Counted from the first letter of the stretch, positions 44,584 to 54,678 are shown. The stretch is 64,000 nt of DNA from Heyndrickxia acidiproducens DSM 23148 (GCF_000374345.1 NZ_KB893978.1:1-64000); one strand, 5' to 3'. The notes: generated from the sequence alone by a model not told the origin. A program made the numbers and translations.

Positions 44584-45828
44584 ATGACAGTGAATGCTAT
44601 AGAAAAAGCGGCAGTAGAAATACCTTGGATGAATGAATTAGAAAGTATATATGATTCAATGGTGGAATGGAGGAGATATCTGCACCAGTATCCCGAATTG
44701 TCATATGAAGAGTCTAAAACATCGGCTTTCATAGAAGACAAGTTAAAAAGTTTCGGCATCACTGATATTCGGACAAATGTAGGCGGGTTCGGAATTGTTG
44801 CAGTAATTCACGGGGGAAAGCCGGGAAAAACAGTTGCTTTAAGAGCTGATTTTGATGCGTTGCCGATAGATGAAGAAACAGATGTACCGTATAAATCGAA
44901 AGTGCCCGGCGTGATGCACGCATGCGGACATGACGGGCATACTGCTACATTATTGGGTGTTGCAAAAGTTTTGTATCATCACCGCAAAGAATTGGCGGGA
45001 AATGTTGTTCTGATTCACCAGCCGGCAGAAGAAAATCCTCCGGGCGGCGCACAGGCTATGATAAAAGACGGATGTCTGGAGGGTGTAGACGTTGTATTGG
45101 GAACGCATCTTTGGAGCGCTTTGCCGATAGGGACAATCGGATACCATAAAGGTTATTTTATGGCCGCCTCAGACTACATTAATATAAAGATCCAAGGAAA
45201 AGGCGGGCATGGGTCGGCTCCGCAATATTCTATAGATGCCGTTGCTGTTGCTTCTCAAGTTGTGAACCAGCTCCAACTAATTGTCAGCAGAGAAGTTGAT
45301 CCGCAAAAAGCTGCCGTTGTAACAATCGGCAAGTTCCAGGCGGGGGTTGCCCATAATGTCATCGCAGACACCGCTTTTCTGGAAGGTACTGTCCGTACTT
45401 TTGACGAAACAGTCAGACAAAAAGTAAAAACGGAGTTAACGAACATTGTAGAAAAAGTTTGTTCCGCTTTCCACGCGGAGGCGACGGTTGAATATCGTTT
45501 TGGCTATCCGGCAGTTTATAACCATGAAAAAGAAACGGCACTGTTTAAGAAAACAATGGATCGGACGTTTGAAGATAAAACGATCGTTGAAATTGCGCCA
45601 CAAATGGGTGGGGAAGACTTTTCTTACTATTTAAAAGAAGTACCTGGAACTTTTTGGTTTACAGGCGCAGGAAATCCTGATTTGGAAGCAGATTATCCTC
45701 ACCATCATCCAAAATTCAATTTTGATGAACGCGTGATGTTAATCGCCGGAAAAGCTTTTTTATCGATGGTTCATCAATATCTTTGTTCTTCCGGAGATAA
45801 ACGGTTAACCGAAGAATCCAACGGCTAA
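44584..45828 (+). CDS. M20 family amidohydrolase (hippurate/IAA-amino acid hydrolase type)
   Basis: A 414-residue zinc amidohydrolase that cleaves N-acyl amino acids or small peptides. Metal-binding HACGHDGHTA (about residues 119-128), HQPAEENPPGG with catalytic Glu, GKGGHGSAP in the dimer domain and QMGGEDFSYYLKEVPG near the C terminus are typical. AAGGAGG lies five bases ahead of ATG. It is first in the operon with oppDFBCA, 22 bases before oppD, suggesting that the imported compound is an N-acylated or peptide-bound amino acid. Confidence 0.88.
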   Translation: MTVNAIEKAAVEIPWMNELESIYDSMVEWRRYLHQYPELSYEESKTSAFIEDKLKSFGITDIRTNVGGFGIVAVIHGGKPGKTVALRADFDALPIDEETDVPYKSKVPGVMHACGHDGHTATLLGVAKVLYHHRKELAGNVVLIHQPAEENPPGGAQAMIKDGCLEGVDVVLGTHLWSALPIGTIGYHKGYFMAASDYINIKIQGKGGHGSAPQYSIDAVAVASQVVNQLQLIVSREVDPQKAAVVTIGKFQAGVAHNVIADTAFLEGTVRTFDETVRQKVKTELTNIVEKVCSAFHAEATVEYRFGYPAVYNHEKETALFKKTMDRTFEDKTIVEIAPQMGGEDFSYYLKEVPGTFWFTGAGNPDLEADYPHHHPKFNFDERVMLIAGKAFLSMVHQYLCSSGDKRLTEESNG

Positions 45829-45850
45829 ACTTACGAGGAGGAAAACAGGT

Positions 45851-46873
45851 TTGGAAAAACTCTTAAGCGTTAATCAGATTAAAACAGAGTTTAAAACGGA
45901 AAAAGGATCTGTCACTTCTGTTGACGATGTAAGTTTTGATTTAAAAGAAGGCGAAACGATCTGTCTTGTTGGCGAGTCGGGATGCGGCAAATCGGTGACA
46001 TCGCTTTCCATCATGCAGCTTCTTGAGAAAAATGGAAAAGTGACGGAGGGTACTATTGAGTTTAATGGCAGAAATTTGCTGGACTTATCAGAAAACGAAA
46101 TGAGAAAGATACGCGGGAACACCATCTCAATGATTTTTCAAGAACCGATGACTTCACTCAATCCGGTATTAACCATTGGTGATCAACTTTCTGAAAGCAT
46201 CCGTCTGCATATGGGATATTCGAAAAAGCAGGCAAAAGATTATTCAATTGAGATGCTTAAAAAAGTTGGGATACCAAGAGCCGAGGAAATAATTGATGAT
46301 TACCCACATCGTTTATCTGGAGGCATGCGGCAGCGTGTCATGATTGCAATGGCACTTAGCTGTAAACCTAAATTATTAATTGCTGATGAACCGACAACTG
46401 CTTTGGATGTGACGATTCAAGCACAGATCCTGAAATTAATGAAGCAATTAAGGAAGGAATCAAAAACATCCATCATTCTCATTACACATGATTTGGGAGT
46501 CGTGGCGGAGATGGCTGATAAGGTTGCTGTCATGTATGCCGGACAAGTTGTTGAAGAGACGGATGTTTTTACGTTATTCGACAATCCAAAGCATCCTTAT
46601 ACTTTGGGACTAATGAAATCAATTCCGCATATTACAAACCCGGATGATATGAGATTGGATTCTATTCCGGGATCAGTGCCAAGCTTGCATAATATGCCAA
46701 AAGGGTGCAGGTTTTACGACAGATGCCCTTTTGCAATGGACAGATGCTTAGAAGAGCAGCCTAAACTGAAACCAATTAAGGATAGACAATCTCACAGTAT
46801 CAGATGTTTCTTATATGATCAAAAAAATCACAGGGCGGGCGGGACAACGATTAAAAAGGAAGTGAGAACTTGA
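45851..46873 (+). CDS. oppD: Oligopeptide/dipeptide ABC transporter ATPase, OppD-like
   Basis: A 340-residue ATPase. Walker [10 protein letters not shown], signature LSGGMRQR and Walker [13 protein letters not shown] are intact, and the C-terminal Opp/Dpp extension with [14 protein letters not shown] (iron-sulfur-type cysteines of the family) is present. TTG is the start, nine bases behind AGGAGG. It overlaps the next gene by four bases. Confidence 0.9.
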   Translation: MEKLLSVNQIKTEFKTEKGSVTSVDDVSFDLKEGETICLVGESGCGKSVTSLSIMQLLEKNGKVTEGTIEFNGRNLLDLSENEMRKIRGNTISMIFQEPMTSLNPVLTIGDQLSESIRLHMGYSKKQAKDYSIEMLKKVGIPRAEEIIDDYPHRLSGGMRQRVMIAMALSCKPKLLIADEPTTALDVTIQAQILKLMKQLRKESKTSIILITHDLGVVAEMADKVAVMYAGQVVEETDVFTLFDNPKHPYTLGLMKSIPHITNPDDMRLDSIPGSVPSLHNMPKGCRFYDRCPFAMDRCLEEQPKLKPIKDRQSHSIRCFLYDQKNHRAGGTTIKKEVRT

Positions 46874-47859
46874 ACAATACAGCTGCAAAACAAGAACAAC
46901 CTCTCATGCAGGTAAGAAACCTAAAAAAATATTACCCTATTAAGAAGGGTGTAATATCGAGAACTGTCGGCCATGTTAAAGCTGTGGATGATGTAAGTTT
47001 TAACATTTATCCTGGTGAAACATTGGGGCTTGTAGGTGAATCCGGATGTGGAAAATCAACAACAGGAAGATCCCTTGTAAGGCTGGAGAATCCAACAGAT
47101 GGTAAAATCTTCTTCCAAGGAAAAGATTTGGCCAATATCTCTACAAAGGAAATGCGGAAAATGCGGACGGACTTGCAAATTATTTTTCAAGATCCATATT
47201 CTTCGCTTAACCCAAGAAAGAGAATTGGGGATCTCCTGGCTGAACCGCTGCTTGCACATAAATTGGCGGATAAATCGGAAACGGCAGAGAAAGTGAATCA
47301 TATATTAGAAATTGTCGGCCTGTCCAAACATTATAAAAACCGGTATCCCCATGAATTTTCGGGAGGGCAGAGGCAAAGAATCGGAATTGCCAGGGCCCTG
47401 ATGTTGAACCCGAAGTTGATTGTCTGTGATGAACCTGTTTCCGCACTGGACGTTTCTATTCAAGCACAAGTTTTGAATCTGCTGAAAGACCTTCAAAAAG
47501 AATTTAATTTAACCTATGTTTTTATCGCCCACGGGCTTGGTGCCGTTAAATATATTAGCGATCGGATTACGGTGATGTATTTAGGCAAAGTGATGGAAAT
47601 GGCCAAGACTACGGAAATTTTCGCTCACCCCAAACATCCTTATACAGAAATTCTATTAAATGCTTATCCAGTTCCTAATCCGCATCTTCGCGATCGGGAA
47701 CAAATTGTAGTAGAAGGTGATGTGCCGAGTCCTGCCAATCCTCCAAAGGGATGCGTGTTTCATACAAGGTGCCCATTTGCCCAGGAAATATGCCGGCAGC
47801 AGGTTCCGAAACTATTAGGCAAGGAACACCTGGTTGCCTGCCATTTTCCAATTTCATAA
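46870..47859 (+). CDS. oppF: Oligopeptide/dipeptide ABC transporter ATPase, OppF-like
   Basis: A 329-residue partner ATPase starting at TTG in a TTGA overlap with oppD. Walker [18 protein letters not shown] and IVCDEPVSALD are intact; the C terminus again has CVFHTRCPFAQEIC. Note the switch sequence FIAHGLGAV, where most OppF proteins have HDLS or HNLS after the switch region: the histidine is kept but the following residue is Gly instead of Asp or Asn. Confidence 0.9.
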   Translation: MNNTAAKQEQPLMQVRNLKKYYPIKKGVISRTVGHVKAVDDVSFNIYPGETLGLVGESGCGKSTTGRSLVRLENPTDGKIFFQGKDLANISTKEMRKMRTDLQIIFQDPYSSLNPRKRIGDLLAEPLLAHKLADKSETAEKVNHILEIVGLSKHYKNRYPHEFSGGQRQRIGIARALMLNPKLIVCDEPVSALDVSIQAQVLNLLKDLQKEFNLTYVFIAHGLGAVKYISDRITVMYLGKVMEMAKTTEIFAHPKHPYTEILLNAYPVPNPHLRDREQIVVEGDVPSPANPPKGCVFHTRCPFAQEICRQQVPKLLGKEHLVACHFPIS

Positions 47860-47883
47860 AAGATTGAAGGGAGATACAAAATA

Positions 47884-48834
47884 ATGTTTCAGTATATACT
47901 CCGGCGGATTTTCATTGCCATACCAATCTTGTTTGGTGTTACAATCCTGAATTTTTTTATTATTAATCTCGCTCCCGGCAATCCGGTTGATATGTATGTT
48001 AACCCGTCAGCGACAGAAGAGCAGCTCGAAATGACTAAACATGCACTAGGTCTCGACAGGCCGATCTGGGTGCAATATATAAACTGGTTAGGGCAGCTGT
48101 TCCAGGGGAATCTGGGATTCTCTTATTCTACCCGTCAACCAGTTACAGAAATTCTTGCCAGCCATATCGGGCCGACTGTTTTGTTAATGGGAATCTCCCT
48201 TATTGTAGGTTATCTTATCGCCATCCCATTGGGAATAATTTGCGCGAGAAGACAAAATTCATGGATTGATTATCTTGTTACCGGATTCTCGTTTTTCGGG
48301 ATTTCAATTCCCCACTTCTTCTTAGGGTTAGGTGTAATTTATATTTTTGCCACCCAACTTGGATGGTTTCCAACGGGCAGTATGAATACTTTAGGAGGAA
48401 ACGGCGGACTGGCTGATTCGGTTATGCACCTTATACTGCCGGTGTCAGTTTTAGCGACAGGCATCGCAGGGAATATGGTCCGGTACGTACGGTCCAGCAT
48501 GCTGGATGTGTCTGGAAAAGATTTTTTGAGAACTGCAAGAGCAAAGGGATTGAGCCGATTTAAAATTACAAACAAGCATGCACTGAGAAATGCACTGATT
48601 CCGATTATTACAATTATTGGTGTTGATATTCCAATGATCATCGGCGGGGCAATTGTAACGGAACAGGTTTTCCAGTGGCCTGGTCTGGGACTGTTAACCA
48701 TTCAGTCTATTACATCACGGGATTATTCAACACTAATGGCAATTAATTTACTGGCAGCTGTTGCGGTCTTACTCTCTAATTTATTGACAGATATACTTTA
48801 TGCTGTAGCTGATCCGCGTATCAGATATGAATAA
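47884..48834 (+). CDS. oppB: Oligopeptide ABC transporter permease, OppB/DppB-like
   Basis: A 316-residue permease with six membrane segments. The N-terminal ILFGVTILNFFIINLAPGNP and the ATPase-contact loop ARAKGLSRFKITNKHALRNA are typical of DppB/OppB. GAAGGGAG lies ahead of the ATG. It forms the channel together with the next gene. Confidence 0.9.
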   Translation: MFQYILRRIFIAIPILFGVTILNFFIINLAPGNPVDMYVNPSATEEQLEMTKHALGLDRPIWVQYINWLGQLFQGNLGFSYSTRQPVTEILASHIGPTVLLMGISLIVGYLIAIPLGIICARRQNSWIDYLVTGFSFFGISIPHFFLGLGVIYIFATQLGWFPTGSMNTLGGNGGLADSVMHLILPVSVLATGIAGNMVRYVRSSMLDVSGKDFLRTARAKGLSRFKITNKHALRNALIPIITIIGVDIPMIIGGAIVTEQVFQWPGLGLLTIQSITSRDYSTLMAINLLAAVAVLLSNLLTDILYAVADPRIRYE

Positions 48835-48852
48835 GGGAGGAGTTGAAAAATA

Positions 48853-49785
48853 ATGTCGATGAACTTAAATCCAAATAAAAATGTCATCGCAGCAGTTGAA
48901 ATAAAAGATGAGCATGCAATTTTAGAAGAGCTTGGCCGTGAAGAAACCTATATACATATGATCATGCGGCGGTTTTTAAAGCATAAGCTTGCCGTGGCCG
49001 GGCTAATCGTATTTCTGCTGTTTATTATTATGGCATTGTCGGCGCCACTGCTTTCGCCTTACAATCCGAATAAAATTTTTAGCGAATTTGAGGCTACTCC
49101 ATCTTCCAAGCATATTTTGGGCACTGATCAAGTTGGAAGAGATGTCTTGAGCCGGTTGATTTACGGCGCGCGCGTATCGATTGTTGTTGGTATCGGTGCG
49201 GTAGCCATTTATGTAGCAGTGGGCGTTATTCTCGGGCTTGTCGCCGGTTACTTTGGCAAATGGGTTGATATGATAATCATGAGGTTAACAGACGTATTTA
49301 TGTCTTTCCCTTATTTTATGGTCATTTTGGTGCTTGTCAGCATCATTGGCCCAAGCTTATTTAATATCACAACTGTAATTGGTTTATTAGGTTGGCCGGC
49401 CATTGCCCGTTTAGTCAGAGGCAGTGTGCTTTCCATAAAGGAAATGGATTATGTCAAGGCAGGTGTTGCTTTAGGTTACTCTACCCCGAAAATACTGTTT
49501 CAACATATTTTGCCTAACGCTTTAGCGCCTATTTTTGTAAATGCTACATTCGGTGTTGCCTCTGCCATTATTTTGGAAGCTTCTTTAAGTTTCCTTGGTA
49601 TGGGAGTAAGGCCTCCGGCAGCAAGTTGGGGAAATATGTTGACGCAAGCCCAGTCAATAACGGTTCTATCTTCGCAACCTTGGTTGTGGATACCACCGGG
49701 TCTCATGATTTTATTTGCAGTTTTAGCAATTAATTTCATTGGTGACGGCTTGCGTGATGCAGTCGAATCGCAACAAGCAAAATAA
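48853..49785 (+). CDS. oppC: Oligopeptide ABC transporter permease, OppC/DppC-like
   Basis: A 310-residue second permease. The segment after the first membrane helix has HILGTDQVGRDVLSRLIYGA, characteristic of OppC, and the contact loop is VKAGVALGYSTPKILFQHILPN. ATG 48853 follows GGGAGG; ATG 48859 is an alternative. Confidence 0.9.
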   Translation: MSMNLNPNKNVIAAVEIKDEHAILEELGREETYIHMIMRRFLKHKLAVAGLIVFLLFIIMALSAPLLSPYNPNKIFSEFEATPSSKHILGTDQVGRDVLSRLIYGARVSIVVGIGAVAIYVAVGVILGLVAGYFGKWVDMIIMRLTDVFMSFPYFMVILVLVSIIGPSLFNITTVIGLLGWPAIARLVRGSVLSIKEMDYVKAGVALGYSTPKILFQHILPNALAPIFVNATFGVASAIILEASLSFLGMGVRPPAASWGNMLTQAQSITVLSSQPWLWIPPGLMILFAVLAINFIGDGLRDAVESQQAK

Positions 49786-49809
49786 AAATAAGGATGTGAA
49801 AAAGGTTCT

Positions 49810-51453
49810 ATGAAACAAACAGGGGGAAAATCGAAAAGAAAAAGCATGATCAGAATGTTGTTTAGTTCATTTACTGCCCTTCTATTGGTGCTTTTGGCTG
49901 CGTGCGGGTCTAATTCAAGCACAAGCAGCAGTGCGAAGGACACCATTTACATGGGCATGGTGAATCCGCCTGCCGGATTTAACCCGATCAATTCTGGTGA
50001 CATTGCTGCACAGTATGCTGAACGTTTTATGTTTGATTCGTTTCTGGACATGGTAGAACCATTAAAATTCCAGGCAAAACTGGCCAGTTCCATTGATACG
50101 TCAGACAATCAGATATATACAATTAATCTGAATCCGGATGCAAAATGGACAGATGGAAAGCCTGTCACAGCCGATGATGTTGTCTTTACATTTAATTTAA
50201 TTGCAAATCCAAAAACGGAAACGGCTGTTGGTTCAAATATATCAACGCTTACAGGTGTGGATGCAAACGGCAAGTTGGCCGGCAATGCAACGTCAATCCC
50301 GAATTTGAAAAAGGTTGATGACCATACTGTAACATTCAAGACGAAAAATCCGGTCGATCCAAACTATATTAAAGAAATGATTGGGACGAAGATCATTACC
50401 CTTCCAAAGCATGTCCTGGAAGATGTTAAGCCGGAAGATCTGGCACAAAGCAAATATATGCAAAAGCCGGATGTTACAAACGGCCCTTACAAGTTAGTGA
50501 AATACAGCAAGAATACTTATATTGAATACAAAGCGAATAATGACTACTATCTTGGCAAACCGAAAACGCAAAAAATGTTCGTAAAAATCATGCAGGCGTC
50601 CAATCTGGCTGGTGAACTGGAATCCGGAAGCATCCAGATGAACGTTTCAGGCGGTATCGGAAACATACCGTTCCAAGATGTTAAAACAGTCAAAAAGCTT
50701 GAAAACGTCAAGACAGAAATCCATCCGCAAATTGGGTTCCAAACGATGCAATACAATACAAAAAAACTACAGGATCCTAAAATTCGCCAAGCACTTGCAT
50801 ATGCGATCAACCGCCAGCAGATTGTCAACAAACTCTTAAAAGGCAACGGCGAAATCATTGATGGTCCGTACTCCTCTTTGAACCCTTACCTTGACAAGAG
50901 CCTTGATGTCATTAAATATGACCCGGCGAAAGCAAAACAAATGCTGAAAGATGCGGGTTGGGATTTCAGTAAAGAACTGAACCTGGTTGTACCAATTGGA
51001 AATAAGGTTCGTGAACAATCTGCGGATATCATTGTTCAAAACTTAAAAGCAATCGGCGTGAAAGTAAAAGAAACAACATATGATTTCCCGACAATTATGC
51101 AAAAAGGAAAAGCAGGTGACTTTGATTTGCTGCTGATCGGATTTACATTTAATCTTGATCCGGATGTGTCGGCATTATACAGCCCGACCGGTACGTATAA
51201 CTTTATGAAATACAATAATCCGGAAGCTACAAAGTTACTTGAGCAAGGTAAGGCAGAGCCTGACAGTGGCAAACGGAAAGAAATCTACAATAAACTGCAA
51301 AAAATCTGGCAGGATGATATGCCCGTTTTGACACTTTACTCTGATAATGAAATTAACGTGGTAAATAAAAATATTGCATACGGAGGCGCATCGGAATACT
51401 GGCCTGGAACTGTTGCGAATTTCGAAAAATGGGCATTCAAAGGCAGCAAGTAA
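49810..51453 (+). CDS. oppA: Peptide-binding lipoprotein, OppA/DppA-like (family 5)
   Basis: A 547-residue extracellular binding protein anchored through the lipobox LLAAC. Family 5 features are the N-terminal NPPAGFNPINSGD, TDGKPVTADDVVFTFNLI, and IRQALAYAINRQQIVNKLL near the middle. It is the last gene of the operon. The ligand is probably a short peptide or a modified amino acid, given the flanking M20 hydrolases. Confidence 0.9.
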   Translation: MKQTGGKSKRKSMIRMLFSSFTALLLVLLAACGSNSSTSSSAKDTIYMGMVNPPAGFNPINSGDIAAQYAERFMFDSFLDMVEPLKFQAKLASSIDTSDNQIYTINLNPDAKWTDGKPVTADDVVFTFNLIANPKTETAVGSNISTLTGVDANGKLAGNATSIPNLKKVDDHTVTFKTKNPVDPNYIKEMIGTKIITLPKHVLEDVKPEDLAQSKYMQKPDVTNGPYKLVKYSKNTYIEYKANNDYYLGKPKTQKMFVKIMQASNLAGELESGSIQMNVSGGIGNIPFQDVKTVKKLENVKTEIHPQIGFQTMQYNTKKLQDPKIRQALAYAINRQQIVNKLLKGNGEIIDGPYSSLNPYLDKSLDVIKYDPAKAKQMLKDAGWDFSKELNLVVPIGNKVREQSADIIVQNLKAIGVKVKETTYDFPTIMQKGKAGDFDLLLIGFTFNLDPDVSALYSPTGTYNFMKYNNPEATKLLEQGKAEPDSGKRKEIYNKLQKIWQDDMPVLTLYSDNEINVVNKNIAYGGASEYWPGTVANFEKWAFKGSK

Positions 51454-51486
51454 ACAAGCCCAAGATGAAAGTTTCAGTGAATTTGC

Positions 51487-51515
51487 CTAAACAGCCGTAA
51501 TAAACGGCTGTTTAG
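51487..51515 (+). terminator. Hairpin behind oppA
   Basis: A 12-bp perfect stem CTAAACAGCCGT / ACGGCTGTTTAG with a five-base loop. The T-run is weak, so the third M20 gene may be partly read through. Confidence 0.6.
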
Positions 51516-51572
51516 ACACTATTTTATTACATTTCGTTTGCCGTAAACCATGATCAATTCAGGAGGAGTAAT

Positions 51573-52955
51573 ATGCAATCGTACATAGATAAAACGGATA
51601 AAAAACAGATAGAGGATTTAGCAAATGAATCATTGCCAATACTTTATGATTATTTACGACTGCCCTCGATTTCTGCCCAGCATATGAAAATAACGGAAAC
51701 AGTTAAATATGTGGAACGTATGCTGCTAGATTTGGGGGGGAAAGTAAAAATTTTAGATGATCTCGGCGGTAATCCTGTTGTCTATGCGTGTTTTGCCGCG
51801 GCCAGCAGTGGTGACACCGGTTCACAAAAGACATTGCTTTTCTATAATCATTACGATGTTCAGCCGCCGGATCCGCTTGATGAATGGGAATCGGAACCGT
51901 TTGAACCAGTACTTAAGGACGGCATCTTATATGCGAGAGGAACGGCAGACAATAAGGGTTCCCTCCTCCAGCGCCTGGTAGCCATAAAATACCTGCAAGA
52001 AAACGGCGGGCTGCCGTGTACGGTGAAATTTTTAATAGAAGGAGAAGAAGAAAGCGGCAGCCGGCATCTTGAACCTTATCTCCGGAAATACAAAGAATTG
52101 TTTCAGGCAGATGCCTGCATTTGGGAATTTGGAAGTTTAGATGATAAAGAGAGGGTACAGCTCTATGCGGGGATAAAGGGATCCGCTTATTTTGAATTAT
52201 CAACAAAAAGCGCAGCCATTGATATCCACTCATCGCTTGCTGCATGCATTGACAATCCTGCTTGGCGGTTGGTACAGGCGCTCGCTTCTATGAAAAATCA
52301 GCAAAATGATATATTGGTTGACGGCTTTTTTGACGAAATTAAGGAGCCGGATGAAAAAACGAGAAAGTTAGTTAAAGAACTGCCATTTGACAAGGAAGCG
52401 TTTCGTGATCTGTTTGGATTAACACGCCCATTGATTACAGAAGCGAGGGGAGAAGACCCCAGGGAAGCGCTAATGTTTCATCCGACAATGACCATTTGCG
52501 GAATGGTCAGCGGTTATATCGGCGAGGGCTCAAAAACAGTTTTGCCAAAAGAAGCAAAAGTAAAAGTAGACTGCAGAATGGTGCCCGGCCAGACAGGGGA
52601 ATATTTGCACCGCTGTATTAAGCGCCATCTTGAGCGTCATGGTTTTTCGGATATTAAGGTCGATTTGATCGATGCCCAAAGAGCTTACCGTTCCAATATA
52701 AACCATCCGTTTGTCCAGCTTGTAAAAACAACCGCGGAAGAAGCCTACAGGACAAAAGCTGTACTATATCCGAATTCGGAGGGGACAGGGCCAATGTACA
52801 TCTTTAATCGATATCTATCCCTCCCGATTGTCAGCACAGGTGTAGGTTGGGCACAATCAAAAGCGCATGCGCCAAATGAATCAATTCGGATCAAAGATTA
52901 CATTGATGGTACTGTTCATATGGTTTGTTTATTGCAGGCACTTCCTGAAATTTAA
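51573..52955 (+). CDS. M20 family dipeptidase (carnosinase/CNDP-like)
   Basis: A 460-residue zinc dipeptidase. NHYDVQPPDPLDEW (about residues 91-104), GTADNKGS (bridging Asp), IEGEEESGSRH (catalytic Glu) and the closing SKAHAPNE are the M20A/CNDP pattern. Residues in the dimerisation domain (IDIHSSLA) are kept. AGGAGGAG lies ahead of ATG. It would hydrolyse peptides taken up by the Opp system in front of it. Confidence 0.88.
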   Translation: MQSYIDKTDKKQIEDLANESLPILYDYLRLPSISAQHMKITETVKYVERMLLDLGGKVKILDDLGGNPVVYACFAAASSGDTGSQKTLLFYNHYDVQPPDPLDEWESEPFEPVLKDGILYARGTADNKGSLLQRLVAIKYLQENGGLPCTVKFLIEGEEESGSRHLEPYLRKYKELFQADACIWEFGSLDDKERVQLYAGIKGSAYFELSTKSAAIDIHSSLAACIDNPAWRLVQALASMKNQQNDILVDGFFDEIKEPDEKTRKLVKELPFDKEAFRDLFGLTRPLITEARGEDPREALMFHPTMTICGMVSGYIGEGSKTVLPKEAKVKVDCRMVPGQTGEYLHRCIKRHLERHGFSDIKVDLIDAQRAYRSNINHPFVQLVKTTAEEAYRTKAVLYPNSEGTGPMYIFNRYLSLPIVSTGVGWAQSKAHAPNESIRIKDYIDGTVHMVCLLQALPEI

Positions 52956-53402
52956 ATTATAAAGAAATTAAAATGAGCTTATGTTTTACATCAAGACTAA
53001 GCATCAATTTACGTGATTACTACTTTTTACAGCAGGCAACTGAGTAGATTTATTAATTAAGTTCATTTTATAGAGCAGGTGAGGTGTATTTGGTATAGCA
53101 TAAGAAATACCAAAAATAATTAGTGAGAAGAGTACAGTATAATAAGCGGAAAGGTTTGAGAAAGGGCTGAATTAAGATTTTGTACCAAATAAGTCCAGGT
53201 GTGAATTATGCTATCGCGGATACTGACTGAGCAAGCTAAATGTTGAGAAAAACAGACCGCCACCAGATAAACTGCTGATGGCGGTTTTTTAATGGGAAAT
53301 CTGTGGCCTTATCAAAAGATACATATTACGCAGATTGAAAACAATTGTATTTCATCCCATGCTGATTTTACAAACAATATCTGCTAAAATAAAACTACTA
53401 CG
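52956..53402. other. 447-bp gap with possible small transcript
   Basis: It holds an inverted repeat TTTGGTAT/ATACCAAA (53089-53114), a TATAAT at 53138-53143 without a clear -35, and a good terminator at 53256-53291. No protein gene is seen; swrA, which lies here in B. subtilis, is absent. A short RNA of about 140 bases between the -10 and the terminator is conceivable. Confidence 0.35.
53256..53291 (+). terminator. Terminator ahead of minJ
   Basis: ACCGCCA pairs with TGGCGGT, followed by TTTTT. Confidence 0.75.
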
Positions 53403-54629
53403 ATGTACGTGCAGGGGATGGTGTTTGATTTGGAACAGGTTTGGCTTAATGAAGCATTTAAGGCGATAGGCAGGTTTTTGATGCACCCGGTACTTTATTA
53501 TTCTGTCATTCTCGCGATTGCGGTGGGCGCCGCACGAGTGAAACGGGAAAGGCATGATTTCCACACCAGGATTTACAACAGTTTTTTGGAACTTCGGTTT
53601 TTATTCCCGATTGGGCTTTTGGCCGGGCTGATTCTGTCCGCGATTTCGATTGCCGGCGGATATGCTGTCTCATTGCCGCTGCTTGGCACTGTTGCTGCGC
53701 TCACCATTCTTTTTTCTATTGCCGGGCAGTTTCGCTTTTTGTCCCCGGCATTTACAATGGGCATCACAGTGATCGTATTTTTTGCTGTTAAATTGCTGCC
53801 TGTTAAGCTTCCGGACTGGGTCGAAGGATATATGCAAAGTACGACTTTTCATATGCTGGCCGGTTTTTCGGTTCTCACCGGGCTATTTATGATTGCTGAA
53901 GGCTGGTTCATGCACAAAAGCGGCTCTCAAAAGAACTCGCCAAAGCTGCGGAAAAGCCGGCGCGGGTTAACGGTGGGCGCATTTCCGGCAAAACGGCTGT
54001 GGCTGGTGCCTTTTATGTGTTTTTTGCCGGCTGGCCCGATTTCGGCGTCTGTTTCATGGTGGCCGGCAGTTGATTGGGGCGGCCATACTTTTTCGCTCAT
54101 TTTGATCCCGTTTCTGCTCGGTTTCCAGCATCAAATTCAAAGTACATTACCTGCGGAGGCGGTTAAGCGGCTTGGCGGCCAGGTGATCTGGGCCGGGATG
54201 CTTACAACCCTGATCGGAGCTGGCGGATTATGGATTTCTTATCTGTCTTTGGCGGCAGCCGTTTTTGCTATTCTGGCGAGAGGATGGATCTCAATCCGCC
54301 ACCGCATCAGCGAAAATGCGGCACCTTATTATTTCACCCGGCAAAATGACGGCATCATGATTCTCAGTGTCATTCCCGGCTCCAAGGCGGATAAGATGGG
54401 GCTCAATACCGGAGAAATCATCCACAAATGTAACGGACAAGCAGTACATAACATGGATGAATTTTATAAAGCCCTGCAAAGAAGCCCTGCCTACTGCAAA
54501 CTGGAAGTGATTGATGTGAACGGGGAAATCAGATTTGCCCAGGGTGCGCTCTATGAAGGTGATCATTATGAACTCGGCATCTTAACGGTGGAAGATAAAA
54601 CGGAATGGCAGCCGGATCAGGCGCTATAA
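53403..54629 (+). CDS. minJ: Division-site selection protein MinJ (PDZ membrane protein)
   Basis: About 400 residues with some seven to eight membrane segments (first at about 26-42, last at about 285-305) and a C-terminal PDZ domain (about 310-380: GIMILSVIPGSKADKMGLNTGE). This layout and the ctpB neighbourhood match B. subtilis MinJ (YvjD), the bridge between DivIVA and MinD at the poles and septum. The start is uncertain: ATG 53403 has no ribosome site, and GTG 53421 or TTG 53430 behind CAGGGG are better. Confidence 0.85.
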   Translation: MYVQGMVFDLEQVWLNEAFKAIGRFLMHPVLYYSVILAIAVGAARVKRERHDFHTRIYNSFLELRFLFPIGLLAGLILSAISIAGGYAVSLPLLGTVAALTILFSIAGQFRFLSPAFTMGITVIVFFAVKLLPVKLPDWVEGYMQSTTFHMLAGFSVLTGLFMIAEGWFMHKSGSQKNSPKLRKSRRGLTVGAFPAKRLWLVPFMCFLPAGPISASVSWWPAVDWGGHTFSLILIPFLLGFQHQIQSTLPAEAVKRLGGQVIWAGMLTTLIGAGGLWISYLSLAAAVFAILARGWISIRHRISENAAPYYFTRQNDGIMILSVIPGSKADKMGLNTGEIIHKCNGQAVHNMDEFYKALQRSPAYCKLEVIDVNGEIRFAQGALYEGDHYELGILTVEDKTEWQPDQAL

Positions 54630-54643
54630 TTTATACAAACGGG

Positions 54644-54672
54644 GATCTTTTTAGAGAAAAGATCTCTTTTTT
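54644..54672 (+). terminator. Terminator of minJ
   Basis: GATCTTTT pairs with AAAAGATC, followed by a T-run. Confidence 0.7.
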
Positions 54673-54678
54673 ACTAAA

